This document shows positions 1 through 37,700 of a stretch of DNA of 64,000 nt, in pieces (position 1 is the first letter of the stretch; every line of letters starts with the position of its first letter). Origin of the DNA: Xiphydria camelus (taxonomy: Eukaryota; Arthropoda; Insecta; Hymenoptera; Xiphydriidae); assembly GCA_963678675.1 (NCBI GenBank), contig OY783194.1:20562278-20626277 (forward strand). The letters are read 5' to 3'. Under the pieces are notes generated by a model. It saw only the letters and a program-made list of their open reading frames with translations. It was not told the DNA's origin and made no database searches. The position numbers and the translations under genes are program-made.

Positions 1-24726
<24,726 letters not shown>

Positions 24727-24821
24727 TTTGTCTTGTAGTGCTACAGATGAAAAATTTGACAAGTAGCAATAGTCGCTGTTGGGAGTTTGAAAATAGTTAT
24801 GTATGCGAGGGTTTCCACGTA

Positions 24822-26163
24822 TGTGTTGACATAGGACGATATGGCACGTAGTATTTTGTAGACTGTAGGCTGTACGCTATTGGTCGGAGATGCAAAGACG
24901 ACGAACGATTGGCTCTGTCTATCGCCGGCAGACGTCAATAGTCACGAGAGAAGTTCCCTAGGGCGTATGGTATGACTTGTACACTTTTTGTATTGCGCAA
25001 CCTGGAAAATGGCGCCATTTGGCTATTACAGCGTTTGAATAACGTTGCAAGTTTAAAAATTGCGCAATTTTTAGAAATTGCACTACACTTTTCAAGTTGC
25101 TGACACTTTCAAAATTGCTACCTGTGTTCAAGATACTGGACTCGCGCAATATAAATATGAACCGACATGTTGGTGAATAATGTGGCGCAACTTCTGCTAT
25201 AGTGTACCTTTGTCTGTTGTGTGAGCAGTAGCTATCTATAACCGGACTTTACCTTCCTCCGGTTTTCCCCTACAATCTCAACGTTACAGCGAGTCGTTTA
25301 GTAGGTGAAATCGCTTTCCTCATAAACGTGTAATTTTTTTTTTATTAATGGCGTTTCTTTTTCTAATAAATAATCAAAATCGGTGGCGGACAATCGCAAA
25401 AAATTTTGTAGAATGCTTCATCGCCATCTCTTAATTCTTGTAATAAATTATTTATTACTCCATAACGGTCATGATTTTTAATCCATTCTTTAACCCAAAT
25501 TGTTATTTTTTTACTATTTTGACGTGTACTACGTTGTCGTCTTCGCTGTAATATAAGTGCTAAGCAGGAAGCGGCTTGTATTTTGTCATCGTCATCACAA
25601 TACATTTCTATTAAATATTATAAAATCACTATAAAACTTGAGAGCATGGTTACGTTGGAACACGACGCGCAATTTTATAGTTGCGCTATAAGAACTTGCG
25701 CAATAAAAGTGTACAAGTGTGCGAGTACCATAATGGGAATACGTGTGAGTTGCAGGGGGCTGCGAGAAAGTATGGCGGGTGACGGGTACGCGTCTTTACA
25801 AAGTGGAATTTGTCGGAGTAATTGTATTTTTTGGAAATAAAACGTGGTTTTCAAAGTTAATAAAATATTTTCATTCGCGAAACAATTTCCCTCACGTTTA
25901 TTTCGATCCTCGGACGCGCTTGTTAATAAAAAGTAAAAATTCAGTTAAATCGAAGTAATGAAGGAAGGGTGATAACGGCGTGCCCGTCACCCGCCATACT
26001 TTCTCGTCTGCTAGGTTTTTATACCCTAGGGGACTTCTCTCGTGACTATTGACGTCTGCCGGCGATAGACAGAGCCAATCGTTCGTCGTCTTTGCATCTC
26101 CGACCAATAGCGTACAGCCTACAGTCTACAAAACGCTACGTGCCATATCGTCCTATGTCAACA
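24822..26163. mobile_element. 1.34-kb inverted-repeat element in the NRDE2/WWOX gap
   Basis: Arms of about 140 bp: ttgacataggacgatatggc at 24824 and its inverse ending near 26161, including ctctcgtgactattgacgtc. It lies only about 95 bp above the NRDE2 start codon, so it probably overlaps the promoter or 5' leader. It holds a Harbinger-like coding fragment and an inner palindrome (25766-26005, aagtatggcgggtgacggg). Confidence 0.7.
25363..25605 (-). pseudogene. PIF/Harbinger-like N-terminal fragment
   Basis: Minus strand: CLALILQRRRQRSTRQNSKK, then WVKEWIKNHDRYGVINNLLQ and ELRDGDEAFYKIF, the pattern (basic run, WV..W...R...G...L..EL...D...F) of Harbinger transposase N-termini. Stops after about 80 residues, with no catalytic domain. 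Confidence 0.5.
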
Positions 26164-26164
26164 A

Positions 26165-26475
26165 CATACCATATGTCCGCGATCAAAGAGGCCATATCAA
26201 AATTGCGAGTTTTGCATGAGCACCTCTCTGTGGATCTCCTCGTCCAATAGAATCACCAGAGAAGCGTGAATGCGCATGCGTAGTCATCCGCGAGTGCAGT
26301 TCGACTTCGATTTCGATTCTCGCATCTCGAAATCGAAGTCGAACTGTACTCGCGGATGACTACGCATGCGCATTCACGCTTTTCCGGTGATTCTATTGGA
26401 CGAGGAAACCCACAGAGGTGCTCATGCAAAACTCGCAATTTTGCTATGGGCTCTTTGATCGCGAACATATGGTAC
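26165..26475. mobile_element. Almost perfect 311-bp palindrome
   Basis: accatatgtccgcgatcaaa at the left pairs with the inverse at 26455-26475. The centre is at about 26318 (cgattctcgcatctcg). Directly adjoins 24822-26163. A fold-back MITE, strongly hairpin-forming. Confidence 0.75.
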
Positions 26476-27035
26476 GGTACACATTTTAGTTTAAGAGTTT
26501 CATCCATTACAGTTGCCGATTCTGATTAACCTCTCCTATTGGGACCGCTACTTACCGATGGCGGCGCTCGCGGCGCTGCGGAAACATGGCGGATATTGGC
26601 GTACAGCACGCCGCGAATTTCAAATTCCGTTGACCGGTAGGTAAAAGAGTAAAAGCCATCACACGTGAAAAAACGTAAGCAGTAACAGTAAGGCAGTAAG
26701 CCGTATAGCCGAGTGCTCATTCTTAGTAGCGTGGTATACGCATGCGCTGTTCGAAAGTCGTATCTGAAATCATAACCTAAATGTTTAGTGTAATGTACTA
26801 CGCTTGCACTTGAGATGCGTGAGTATATTATTTAAATGAAATACAATATAGAAAAAAGTATTAGTGCGGTTATCAGAATCGATAATTATTGCAAGTTGTA
26901 ACTTTGCATTCCGTGTATATACCAATCGCGTGTCAGCTGCTCTTCTATTGGTTGAGAGTAAGACGTAAGCCGTAAAATTCCAACGTGACGGAAACCCTAC
27001 TGCTTGCTGTTACTGCTTACTGTTGCTGCACTTTT

Positions 27036-27402
27036 TTGGCGAAAAGAGCGATCGCCATGTTATCGGCGGAGCGTTTCGTCCCGGAGTCGGCCTGTGGACT
27101 CGTCAGTAAAGCTAGGCCGACTCCTGCCTTAGACGCTCTGTGTGCTCTGTCCTCCGTGGTTGTCGAACAGCTTCGGTCTTATGTAGAAACGTACTCGTGT
27201 TCGACCACTAGTGAGAAAGGCAGCGCCATCTGGTGGCGGGCCGCCACAGTACTCCCCCCAGTGACGGCTGCTGGAGGCAGGCGTAACGATGTGGAAGATG
27301 GTGGTGTGCGTGGCGATGGCTGTGCGAGCGTGGTTCTATGTGACTGGGACATCGTGAGTTGGAAATTCCGCCGGTGTTCGTCGCAGCGTGTAAGAGATCG
27401 AT

Positions 27403-27435
<33 letters not shown>

Positions 27436-28042
27436 TGATGCGGCTGCTGCCTGCGTGGGTCCAGCATGGCCGTGTGTGTGCGTGCGCTGGTCTGGGGCTG
27501 CTGCCTGCGTGGGTCTAGCATGGCCTTGTGTGTGAGCGCTGGTGCTGTGGCTGCTGCCTGCGTAGGTCTAGCATGGCCGTGTGTGTGTGCGCTGGCATGG
27601 CTGGTGCTCTGGGGCGTCGTGGCCGTGTGTGTGTGGCTGGTGCTGTGAGCGTCGTGGCCGTGTGCGTGAGCGCTGGTGTGGCTGGTGCTGGCTGAGAGCG
27701 TCGTAGCCGTGTGCGTGTAGTTGGCTCTGCTTCCGGATGAAGGTGTCCTATCATGGGAGTTCCTTGGTCCAGAAGGTATGCTGCAGGAATGATGATCTTC
27801 TCCGCTGCATCACGTCGGGGTCACCACTTTGGCGAAAAGAGCGATCGCCATGTTATCGGCGGAGCGTTTCGTCCCGGAGTCGGCCTGTGGACTCGTCAGT
27901 AAGGCTAGGCCGACTCCTGCCTTAGACGCTCTGTGTGCTCTGTCCTCCGTGGTTGTCGAACAGCTTCGGTCTTATGTAGAAACGTACTCGTGTTCGACCA
28001 CTAGTGAGAAAGGCAGCGCCATCTGGTGGCGGGCCGCCACAC
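27036..28042. repeat. Direct repeats flanking a minisatellite (possible TRIM-like unit)
   Basis: The block starting tggcgaaaagagcgatcgcc and ending gggccgccaca occurs at both ends with about one base difference. TG..CA ends and a small non-coding interior resemble a terminal-repeat retrotransposon in miniature, but no primer-binding site or clean target duplication was seen. A segmental duplication is equally possible. Confidence 0.4.
27400..27725. repeat. GT-rich minisatellite
   Basis: (TG)n at 27404-27434 followed by about six degenerate units of 40-60 bp built on ctgctgcctgcgtgggtc, agcatggccgtgtgtgtg and gctggtgctgtg. Open frames here are low-complexity artefacts. Confidence 0.85.
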
Positions 28043-28437
28043 TTTCACTTAGATTGCTCCATCTAATAATATGTGTTGGAAACTTACTGCCTTACTGTTA
28101 CTGCTTACGTTTTTTCACGTGTGATGGCCTTGATGGCCTTTAAGCACCGTCGGTAAATACTGCCGAAGGTAAATGTCAGGGTCTCACCGCTTGATGCGTT
28201 TCTCGTGGGACATGCTGTACAGTTGATCCTAATGAATTCGTTTCATTGTTTGTGAAAATAAATTTCTATATCTCGTTCTAAAAATGCTCATTTTTTAAAA
28301 ACTTTTGGAGCAAGTTAACACTTTTCAAGTACGCACCAATCAAAAACGCCAATGTCGGCCATGTTTTTTAATACACGCTTTGCCGCCAGGTACCGCATTC
28401 ATTTCTAGCGTCCCCAATCCGCCACGATCAATCAAGC

Positions 28438-28582
28438 GGGGTTCTCATGCGTCCGGAAGGCATGTGGAGTGCGGCATGCGGATCGATGCAGATAGGCAGG
28501 CTGTACGCACACGGAAGAGCTGATTGGCTGACGGTGTTAACGCATTCCGCATTTCGCAAGCTATCTGGACGCATGAGAACCC
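28438..28582. mobile_element. MITE 61 bp above the WWOX start codon, TIR GGGTTCTCATGCGTCC
   Basis: 145 bp, exact inverted ends GGGTTCTCATGCGTCC / GGACGCATGAGAACCC, interior with gtgcggcatgcggatc. It must lie in the WWOX promoter or 5' UTR. Confidence 0.8.
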
Positions 28583-28642
28583 GGTGTCAACGATGACGCT
28601 CATCGTCTAGGTAGGTGTGGATCAAAGCTGATAAGTCGAAGG

Positions 28643-28737
28643 ATGGTAGGTGTTTCGAATGACTCCGATAGTGAAGACGAACTACCACCCGGATGGGAAG
28701 AACGGGCTACTCTCGACGGGAACGTTTATTACGTAAA
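28643..28737 (+). CDS. WWOX: WWOX coding exon 1
   Basis: Start codon at 28643 in the context gg-ATG-gtagg. The peptide begins [20 protein letters not shown]; the [13 protein letters not shown] block is almost identical to the vertebrate N-terminus, which fixes the frame. Donor GTAAA|gtgagt at 28737/28738, phase 2. Confidence 0.93.
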
Positions 28738-31700
28738 GTGAGTTCATTTCCAAAGAAAGTTGTGTCTCTATTTTTTTTACACTGGAAACCGATTTTACTG
28801 TGCTGATAAAAGTAAGGTTAGAATAGGATAAATAATGCCACCGGTACTTTTAAATAATACTACAATACAATCCTGATTATTTATTAATTCGGAGCACGGT
28901 AATCTCTCGACTACTCTCTCTAAGATTTAGCGTATGAAAACCTCAAAGCTTATTAGCACCGGGAAATTTCTTAACAAAAATGCGCCAGCACTCAATCGTA
29001 CGTTATGATATTATAGTACATAACTGTGCTTACATCCATCGTTGACAGCGATTTACTCTTGAAATTTCATTCGAAATGTAGGGCATAAATTACAGGTTAG
29101 AACCGAGCGTCTACGGAATTCCAAATGTCGTCTTTTAAACGATTTCTGAATAGATGGAATTCTAAATCACGAATTTATTTCATTGAATAGTAACTACATA
29201 TTTTCAACAATCAGCATTTCGAATCGTCATTCCATATTTACTTTTCATTGTACCAAGGTTCACAACAAAAACAAAAGATAGGAATATGGCTTTGCGTTGA
29301 TAGTAAATGTTTTAAACTCCTTGGTCGTTCTGCGCACGATATTTTTAAATAGCAATTCTCAAAAGCTGGTAAATATTGCTGCGCGATAATGTCTTTACAC
29401 TCTGTTACATATTTTCAAAAATTGGGTTTAAATAAAAAAATGCTTCAGGTGAGAAGTATTAGCTTTTTTGTTTAGAACAAAATTCTGTAAAAAGAGATAT
29501 GAGTTTCCATGTGAATACATAAGGTTTACCTTGAAATGACCTTTCAAACGTTAGCCAAATCCAAAATAAATAGTGTCGATCTCATTCCTTTAAAACTAGA
29601 CAACTTTTGTTTGAAACTTTTCTCTTTCCAAAGCATAGCTCGGGAGATAAACTGCTAGGAACTATTTAAAAGGATACTTTTTATACAGGGTGTAAATTTA
29701 CTAAGGGCCACATCCATTTATTTCCGTTATTTGTCAATATACGAGAAAATCTTTGGAATAAAAGTTATTTGGTAACACGCGTTATATATAAGTGGTTTTT
29801 GATAACATGTGTTATCTACGAAATGAAGGTTACTTAAATTGTTTTCAAATGGAACTCGACATTTTCGTTCTTCTAAAAGTTGTAGATCTTGTTGAGATCA
29901 GCAAAAAAAGTTATACAAAGGCCCATTCGTTGAACAGTTTGTGAAATATTGTCGCTCAAAGTAAACAAGAGTAAGTTGTGCTGCGAGCGATTGAGTTCCC
30001 GGACATAATTCTCTCTTACTCTTACTTACCCTTGTATTATAAGCGGCATTATCTCACAAACGGTCCAACGAGTGGACATTTCACCTTATATCTTTTTTGT
30101 CCATCTTGACGGGTTCTAACCCTTTGCGGACGAGTGTCGGCAAATAGCCGCCCATGCCGTTTTACCGTTGCGGACGCGTGTCGGCATATAGCCGCCCAAA
30201 TCTGTTTACAGCTGCCGAGACGTAGGTATCAGTAAACAGCTCCCGTACGTTTATTTTTCTGAACGATGCGATACCCGTGGGTCTAGTATGGTTGCAGATA
30301 GGCGCCTAAGTGAGTTTACAACTGCGGAGACGTATTATGAAGCAGCTCGCGTTATGTTTATTTATTCAGATAAATGTCGTTCAGACGATAAGATCCGCAT
30401 GGGTATAGTAAAGTTGAGGACGCGTGTCGGTATATAGCCGCTCAAATCTGTTTACAGTTGTCGAGACGTATTACGAAACAGCTCCCGTACGTTTATTTTT
30501 CTGAACGATAAGATACTCATGGGTATAGTAAACCAAATAGTCACTTTTTTACATTGAAAGAAATGGGACAAATCAGAATGCCATTCCAGAAGAAATTGAA
30601 TTCATATCGATATCACGAAGCCCTGTTTCACAGCTATAAGTCCAAATTATACAGAATTAATAGTTATTCAATTCATTATTGACCGATGAAATGATCAAGA
30701 GATAGTTGATGAAACTAACCGGTATGCAAACAATAAAATACAGAAAACCTCTCGTCCACTGCGATGCTCGCTCGTCGCGCATCTCCGTCCGCAAAGGGCT
30801 AAAACTGTTATAAGAACGAAAATGTCAAGTTCCATTTAGAAAAATTGAGGTGACGTCATACCTCATAAGTGACGCGGTTTATCAATTACCACTTAAGTAC
30901 ATGTATTATAATACGTTCCCCTCGACATGAAATAACTTTTATTCGAAAGATTTTTTTGTGAAATGAGAAATAACGGAAATAAATAGATGTTGCCCTTGGT
31001 AAATAATATACTAGATGTATGTGACGATGAACGTTTATTACTCGATACTATCACGAACGAGCAGTTTTTTGATGTAGCATTCGTTTATCCGACCAGAGAT
31101 CCGGTCCCGTACAGGCTGAATAACAGTCTACCTACCGTATATAACACCGGTCAACAGGAATTTTGAGTCTGGGTTCTGCATAGCTGATTTTTGTATCTTG
31201 CACATAATACAGAAAAAATAGTTTTATCCGAAAAAGTTTGCTTTTGTAGCAGTCAGAATGAAGTTATATGAATTTAAAAAAAATGATCCTATTTTCACAT
31301 GATCATTGCATGTAAAAATAAAACAAACTTGTTATGGATTGGAATCACGTTTATTTACAAAAAAGAAAAGATGTAAAAGCTAGTAGTGCAAACTAGTAGT
31401 GCAACAGAATACATAGGAAAGTTTAGAAATGAATATTTCTCATATTTCTTCTGAGATTGAATGAACTTTCTCGTATTAGACCCCAAATATAATCTCGCAT
31501 CATACTCTCATTATATTGCCCCTGATAACGGCGTTCAAAGTTAATCACATCCTGATGAAAACGTTCACCTTGTTCTTCCGAATAGGCATACATGCTATCT
31601 TTAAATTGATTCAAGTGAGCATGTGCAATGGACCACAGCTTTAAAGCTGTTCCAGGAATTCCTTTCACAAGCGTTGAGTAGCCGTGAAAATTTCTAATTT

Positions 31701-34700
31701 TTGATAGAAAACGGCGGAAACTTATTTGTACTCCTAATATAAAATACGTTGTATCACTACAAGTATATATACCCTGACATGCACACTGACCACATAAGTG
31801 AAATGACACTTGCTTTCTTCTCGCTCATCCCCACCCTTACTTCCTGTGAAACATGTATCTCCTTATATAATCATATAAGAACTTAAATACAGATTGATCA
31901 TTGTGAAAGGCACAAAAGCAAACTTTTTCAAAAATAAATTAATGATTTTATTATTTTTCGACATAGAGAAACAGAAGATTGTTATAGAAATCAAGACTTA
32001 GTTAAAAACTTTTCTGTTGTTGACCGGTGTTATATACCGAATCTATCCTAATGGAACATCTCGTGGCAATGTATACAAATTCGTATGGTCTCATCTACAT
32101 TTCGTTCAACGAAAGCGACGGACGATTTCGTCTCGCCATTCTGGATATCGCAAGCGACTGGACCTGTTGCTACGAGTACATAGAATAAGAGTAGCATACA
32201 TGTTCCAGTTTCTGTTTAACTTTGAGCACGATTATCTCAAAGCGCATTTATTCTTATTTAAACTTTTCTTCGAGATTGCAATTGGTTTCAAGATAATATA
32301 TTTTAAAGTTACTTTTTAATAGGGGCGTCTATCTCACTTTTATCCTAGATAAATTGCTCATTGGCCCATTGGCTCATTGAATATAACACAAAATCCTCTA
32401 TTTGATCCCACGTGAAATGCTGCGAATACAAATGTATAGGATTCTCGTAGGACGCAGCTATATTTCTAATGGTACCTTGCGTTATTACGGATGGAAGGAT
32501 GTAAGATTGCTCACAATTTTCTGCGGGGTTTCCTACAAGAAGCTACCAAATTACTTGCAGGAAAACTATGATTTCTTACAAATTCCTATACATATGCACT
32601 TCCTTATCCACTTCTGGTATACATTAGGTTGGGGAAAAAGAAATCCATTATTTTTACGTGAACTTCAAGACTTTATTTAATATATTTCGGGTTGTCCGAT
32701 TTGGATCAAATATGCACTGTTTTATTCTATAATTGGTTGCCATTTTATGGGTAGCTTCATAATGCCTCTCTCATAGAAGTCTTGGTCCCTACTGGCGAAG
32801 AACTCTAGTAATCGATTTTCACAGTCTTCTCTTGATGCCAATTTCTTATCACTAATTGTAAGAAAGTTTTGCAATGCAAGAAAAAGATGGTAATCGCTTG
32901 GTGCCAGGTCCGGACTATATGGTGGATTCATCAAAACTTCCCAACCAAGCTCCTGGAGTTTCTGGCGAGTCACTATAGACGTGTGTGGCCTGGCGTTGTC
33001 CTGATGAAACACGACACTTTTTCTGTTGGCCAATTCTGGTCGTTTCTGGCCAATCACTAGCTTCAAACGGTCCAGTTGTTGACAGTAGAGATCATGGATT
33101 CCAGTCCCACCAAATGCACAGCAGAACCTTCCTGGCCGTTAGTCCTGGTTTGGCCACCGTTTGAGCTGCTTCACCGCGCTTTGACCACGATTACTAGAGT
33201 TTTTCGCCAATAGGGACCAGGACTTCTATGAGAAAGGCATTATGAAGCTACCCTTAAAATGACATCAAATTATAGAACAAAACGGTGCATTTTTGACCCA
33301 AATCGGACAATTCGAAACATATTAAATAAAGTCTTGAAGTTCACGTAAAAATAATGGATTTCTTTTTCCCCAACCTAACATATATTCCCTAGAAATTCAT
33401 AGTTCGTAGCCGGGACGAACAATCTACACTAGATGAAAACCTGTAGCCACGAGCCATTCAACTGCATCGCAAGCTGCTTCATAAATTATAAGTTACCCGG
33501 TTACCCCCTCGAATTTCACAATACATATTAAAACATATAGTTATCGGAATCCCATCTATATAATAAGAGCAAAATCAGAAAAATCACATCGTACAGATGC
33601 ATATTGTTTTTCTATAGCCATTATACAAAGGGTACCCAGTGGACGCATCCCCGTACCGGACGTAAAAAAATCGTAGAAGGAGGTATCTATCGTTCAATCT
33701 TTTGTATGCGACTTCCGAATTATACGCGGTATTAGTTTAATGGACAATTATTGATGGTTAAGAATTAATCTTTATTTGGCGACAGCATATCACGCTAACT
33801 CGTGACCCAATCCGTCTCTTATTACTGTTTATTGTTTCGAAGCATTCTGAATTTATTCTTTCTTCATTATTAGTTCATTCTAGCGATAGTATTCTTTATT
33901 ATCTGGCTCGTCGAACGATTTAATCGTACAGATGCATAATTTTTGGACGGTTCGTAATATAATGTTAACTTTTCTAGAGCTACCTTCTGGATGGGAAAGA
34001 TGCATCTCTGATGACGGCAAGATTCTCTTCGTAGACCACATGAATCGCACTACTACTTATACCGATCCTCGACTGGCTTTTGCCACCGAATACAGAGAAA
34101 CGTCTCAACCGGTGAGGCAGCGATTCGATGCCAGTAGTACCGCTCTGTCGGTGCTGCACGGTCGTGATTTACGTGGAAAATTGGCTCTTGTTACCGGAGC
34201 TAACACCGGCATAGGTATGTATTTTGTATAGATGTAGCGGTTGTCCCGCCGCTTTGTCGTAGCGACAGAAAATGATAAATTCCTCGTGATCGTCGAGTTT
34301 TTGCTCGAAGTGCGTGCGAAAAGATTCGAAGTACCATACTTTAGAAACTGAAGTATTTTTTAATTAATCAATGAGAGAAGACATTCGCAACCCCCAGTAT
34401 TATTGACTCTGGAATTCTGCAGAAGATTCTATATAGAGAGGATTCTATTTTAATTTCTTCTAAACAGCGATGCACAGAGGGAAGCGAAAAAACTATTGCC
34501 ACTTTAGATAACTCAGAAACTGCGAGAGCAGCGGAAATGTTTGTCAAACAAAAGTCGCGCAGGACGACGCGAGGCATAATGCGGCGTGGATTCTTTATTC
34601 CTAGGCGGACTTGGTTCGGCGATGCGATGGCTTTTTTTTTCAAAGTGAAACTCGATATCTTCATTCTTACAAAAGTTGTAGATCACATCGAGAGTGGTGA

Positions 34701-37700
34701 GAAAGATATAAGGCAAAGTATCCATTCAATGAACCGTTCGTGAGATAGTGCCGCTCAAAGTATAAACTGCTTTCGCAGTTTTCCGTTTTTCAAGGTGGCA
34801 GTAATTTCACCGCTTCGCTCTGTGCGTTGTTTTTAGAGAATCTTAACCCTTACTTGCCACACTTCTATAGAATCACGTACTTGCCACACTGGGGTTGATT
34901 TACACCCCAGCGAGAAAAATTGTTATAACAAATAAGTTATTGCATATTTGTACTTGAAAATTTTATCACCTCTTCTTAAGAGCGTACTTTAAAAGACAGT
35001 GGAAGTTGTATAGCCAGACCTTAAAATTAAGTATGCGAAAAAAATAAAATATAACAGTTACACTGTCTTTTAAAGTACGCTCTTAAGAAGAGCTGATAAA
35101 ACTTTCAAGTACAAATATGCAATAAATTATTTGTACAACAATTCTTATAACAATTCTTCTCGCTGGGATGGAAATCAACCCCAGTGTGGCACAAGTACAA
35201 ATTTTACCATGGGGTTGTTTCGAACCCCAGTGTGGCAAGTAAGGGTTAAGAATAGATCTTGTTGAATCTTGTATAGAATTTTAACGTTAATAATACTTGT
35301 ATATCATACTGTATAAGAAATACTTGAGCGTCAATGTCTGTAACGAATAGGGAATACAAATTAAATAATTGATTGTATAAATGAATACTATAATTTTTCA
35401 ATAAATATATTATGCAAATACTAATTATTGAATAAATAATACAATTATTCGTTATCGTTTTTTTACACGTTATCGTATTTTCAACGACATTGGATCCTCC
35501 AGCAACTTTAAGATCTTCTGCATTCTTCAGTGTTTTGAACTGGTGTTGATCTACATTAGCTGATACATCAATATTTGATTGTGTGTGTGTGAATTTTATT
35601 CTCTCTTTCCATTCTCGAGTTCGTTCTGTACTAGTTTTAGCTGGTGCCTTCGTTATTGTTTTTTTACACGTTGCCTGTTACGATACTCTTTTGACCGTTG
35701 TGCTGTTGTTTTTGCCATAATAATTATAAATTAATACACACGAAAGAATATTCAGTGTTCATTGACGTTTACGAAATTGAAGATTATAATTTTTTGTTTT
35801 ACTATTTTCGTTATTTTAAAGTCAATCATATTTATTCAATGTTTATTTATTATATTAAAACAAACTTAAGTCACTTGATACATTTTTAAAAAACAGTTTA
35901 AAACGCAAATGTTTTAATAAGAGACAATGCAAGACAAAACAAAAATCTAAATTGAACGCTTAAAACACAAGAAAAACTCTGTAGAGCAAAGACAACATAA
36001 AATATTTCGCAATGACAAAGTACGCAAATACTCCTCTCTCTCCCCCCTGCCCATTGGGCATGTTCACGATTTTTTTTGCTCATTCGTTAATACTTTTTGT
36101 GCTTATTAATAAAATGTGTTTGTTTTTTTTTCTGAGCACTAATTTCTTTTTTTTTAATGTTTAAAGTTTGACTTCGATTCAAACGAAATCCTTAGTGACG
36201 TCACTAAAGCCATTGGCAAGGGCCCAAACCCGCGTTTGTGAATGGTGGAGAATCTGTTGCCCGACTCTGATTGGTCAGTTAAAATGGCGGTGAAAGTGCG
36301 ACGCTTTAAAACGAATGCCTTTTTTAACATCTCAGAAATAATGGAAAAACATTTTTTAATGACCCATTTTTTACCTACATTACTTGAATACCCTAATCTT
36401 CCGATTCATGCATTTTAAACAGTTGTACAAAAAGTTGTGAACATGCCCATTGCGCAGGTCGGCTGCGCAGTTGAGTGTAGCGACCATGCCATGCACAGTC
36501 GAAAGTGCTGTGACGCTCTTTCGTTCCATCTCGCGCGATTTCTTTACTCTCAGTAGAGAAGTTTCAGTTTAAAAGTTTTTCACTGCATTACCCTCAGTAA
36601 AGAAGTTTCACTTCAAAATAAGTGTTACTTCTAACAGGGTCATTCCATACTAAATTTATCACTTTTTAGAGCAGAATTTCAATTTTCTTCAAATTTGGAT
36701 GTGCTGTTGTGAATTGCATTGCAAATACGCCTGTTGCGCATCGGTGGTGGCGCCGCCTTACTCGCCTGGTGAGCAAAAAGTGCCGTACTGGGTTACACGG
36801 CACGGGGGTGTACGACTATACATGTGGTCACATGTACACTTAGGTTTGCCTGTGTAAGCACAAGCCGGAAGCCCTGATTGGTTGACAGTGTAACCCATTT
36901 GTGCCAATTTTGGCCACTACGCGGCGCTTTCGGCGCACTTTCGAGATACGCAACAGGCGTATACGAAAGCCAATCCGTTTTTAACAATTTTGAAAAATGT
37001 AAAAGTTATAACACTAACAGTAATAGTGAAGGTTGACGGCCAACAAATTCAAAATATAGGAAGGTGTTTGATGACCTTTTTGGCCGGGTAGCAAAATTAA
37101 TTCAATTAAAGTTTCACTACGCGTTTCGGTCCATTGGTTTGGAACCCTCTTCAGGAGAGAGAGAACCTTTATTTAAACATCACAAGTCAGTAAACAAGTA
37201 ACGTAAAGTGGGGTTACTTTGCTCCATTTTTTTGGCTTCATTTGTATATAATTGTAAAACGTACCTTAAAAATTACTATAACAACTTTGCGATGACACAG
37301 GGATATTCTGCAGGTGTCAAAATACAACTGCCGTTAATATGAACACGATACATTATAACAATTTTTTAATACACGTACTTAAATTTTGGTGCAAAGTAAG
37401 CTATAGGCTGGGTATACTTTGCACCGGTTGATTTGGAACTAGTTTTCTACAAGCAAAATATCTCTGGCATAAAGTAAACCCACACCATTGTAAACTTGAA
37501 GCAATTGCTGTTCTTTTGGTCTAAATTTTTTCTCTTTATGACTAATTTTAGGTAAATAGTGGCAATTTTTTAAAGGTGGCATCCTTTATTACCTATAAAA
37601 CATACCAATTTAAAAGAAATTACCGTAAATTGTGTAAAAAAACACAAATAACACTTGTTAAATAAGTTTTATTATGTCTATACTTAAAAACAATTGAAAG

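Larger units (their letters stand above)
26648..28130. mobile_element. Inverted-repeat element carrying two direct 210-bp repeats and a minisatellite
   Basis: gccatcacacgtgaaaaaac at 26650 pairs with its inverse at 28110-28130 (arms about 50 bp, cagtaacagtaaggcagtaa). Inside are direct repeats 27036-27248 and 27829-28042, almost identical, with a 580-bp GC-rich insert between them. Confidence 0.6.

Noticed and set aside
26985..28143. Several GC-rich open frames with Cys-Val or Thr-His repeats
   Set aside because: They lie in the direct repeats and minisatellite; composition is repetitive and no family is recognised.
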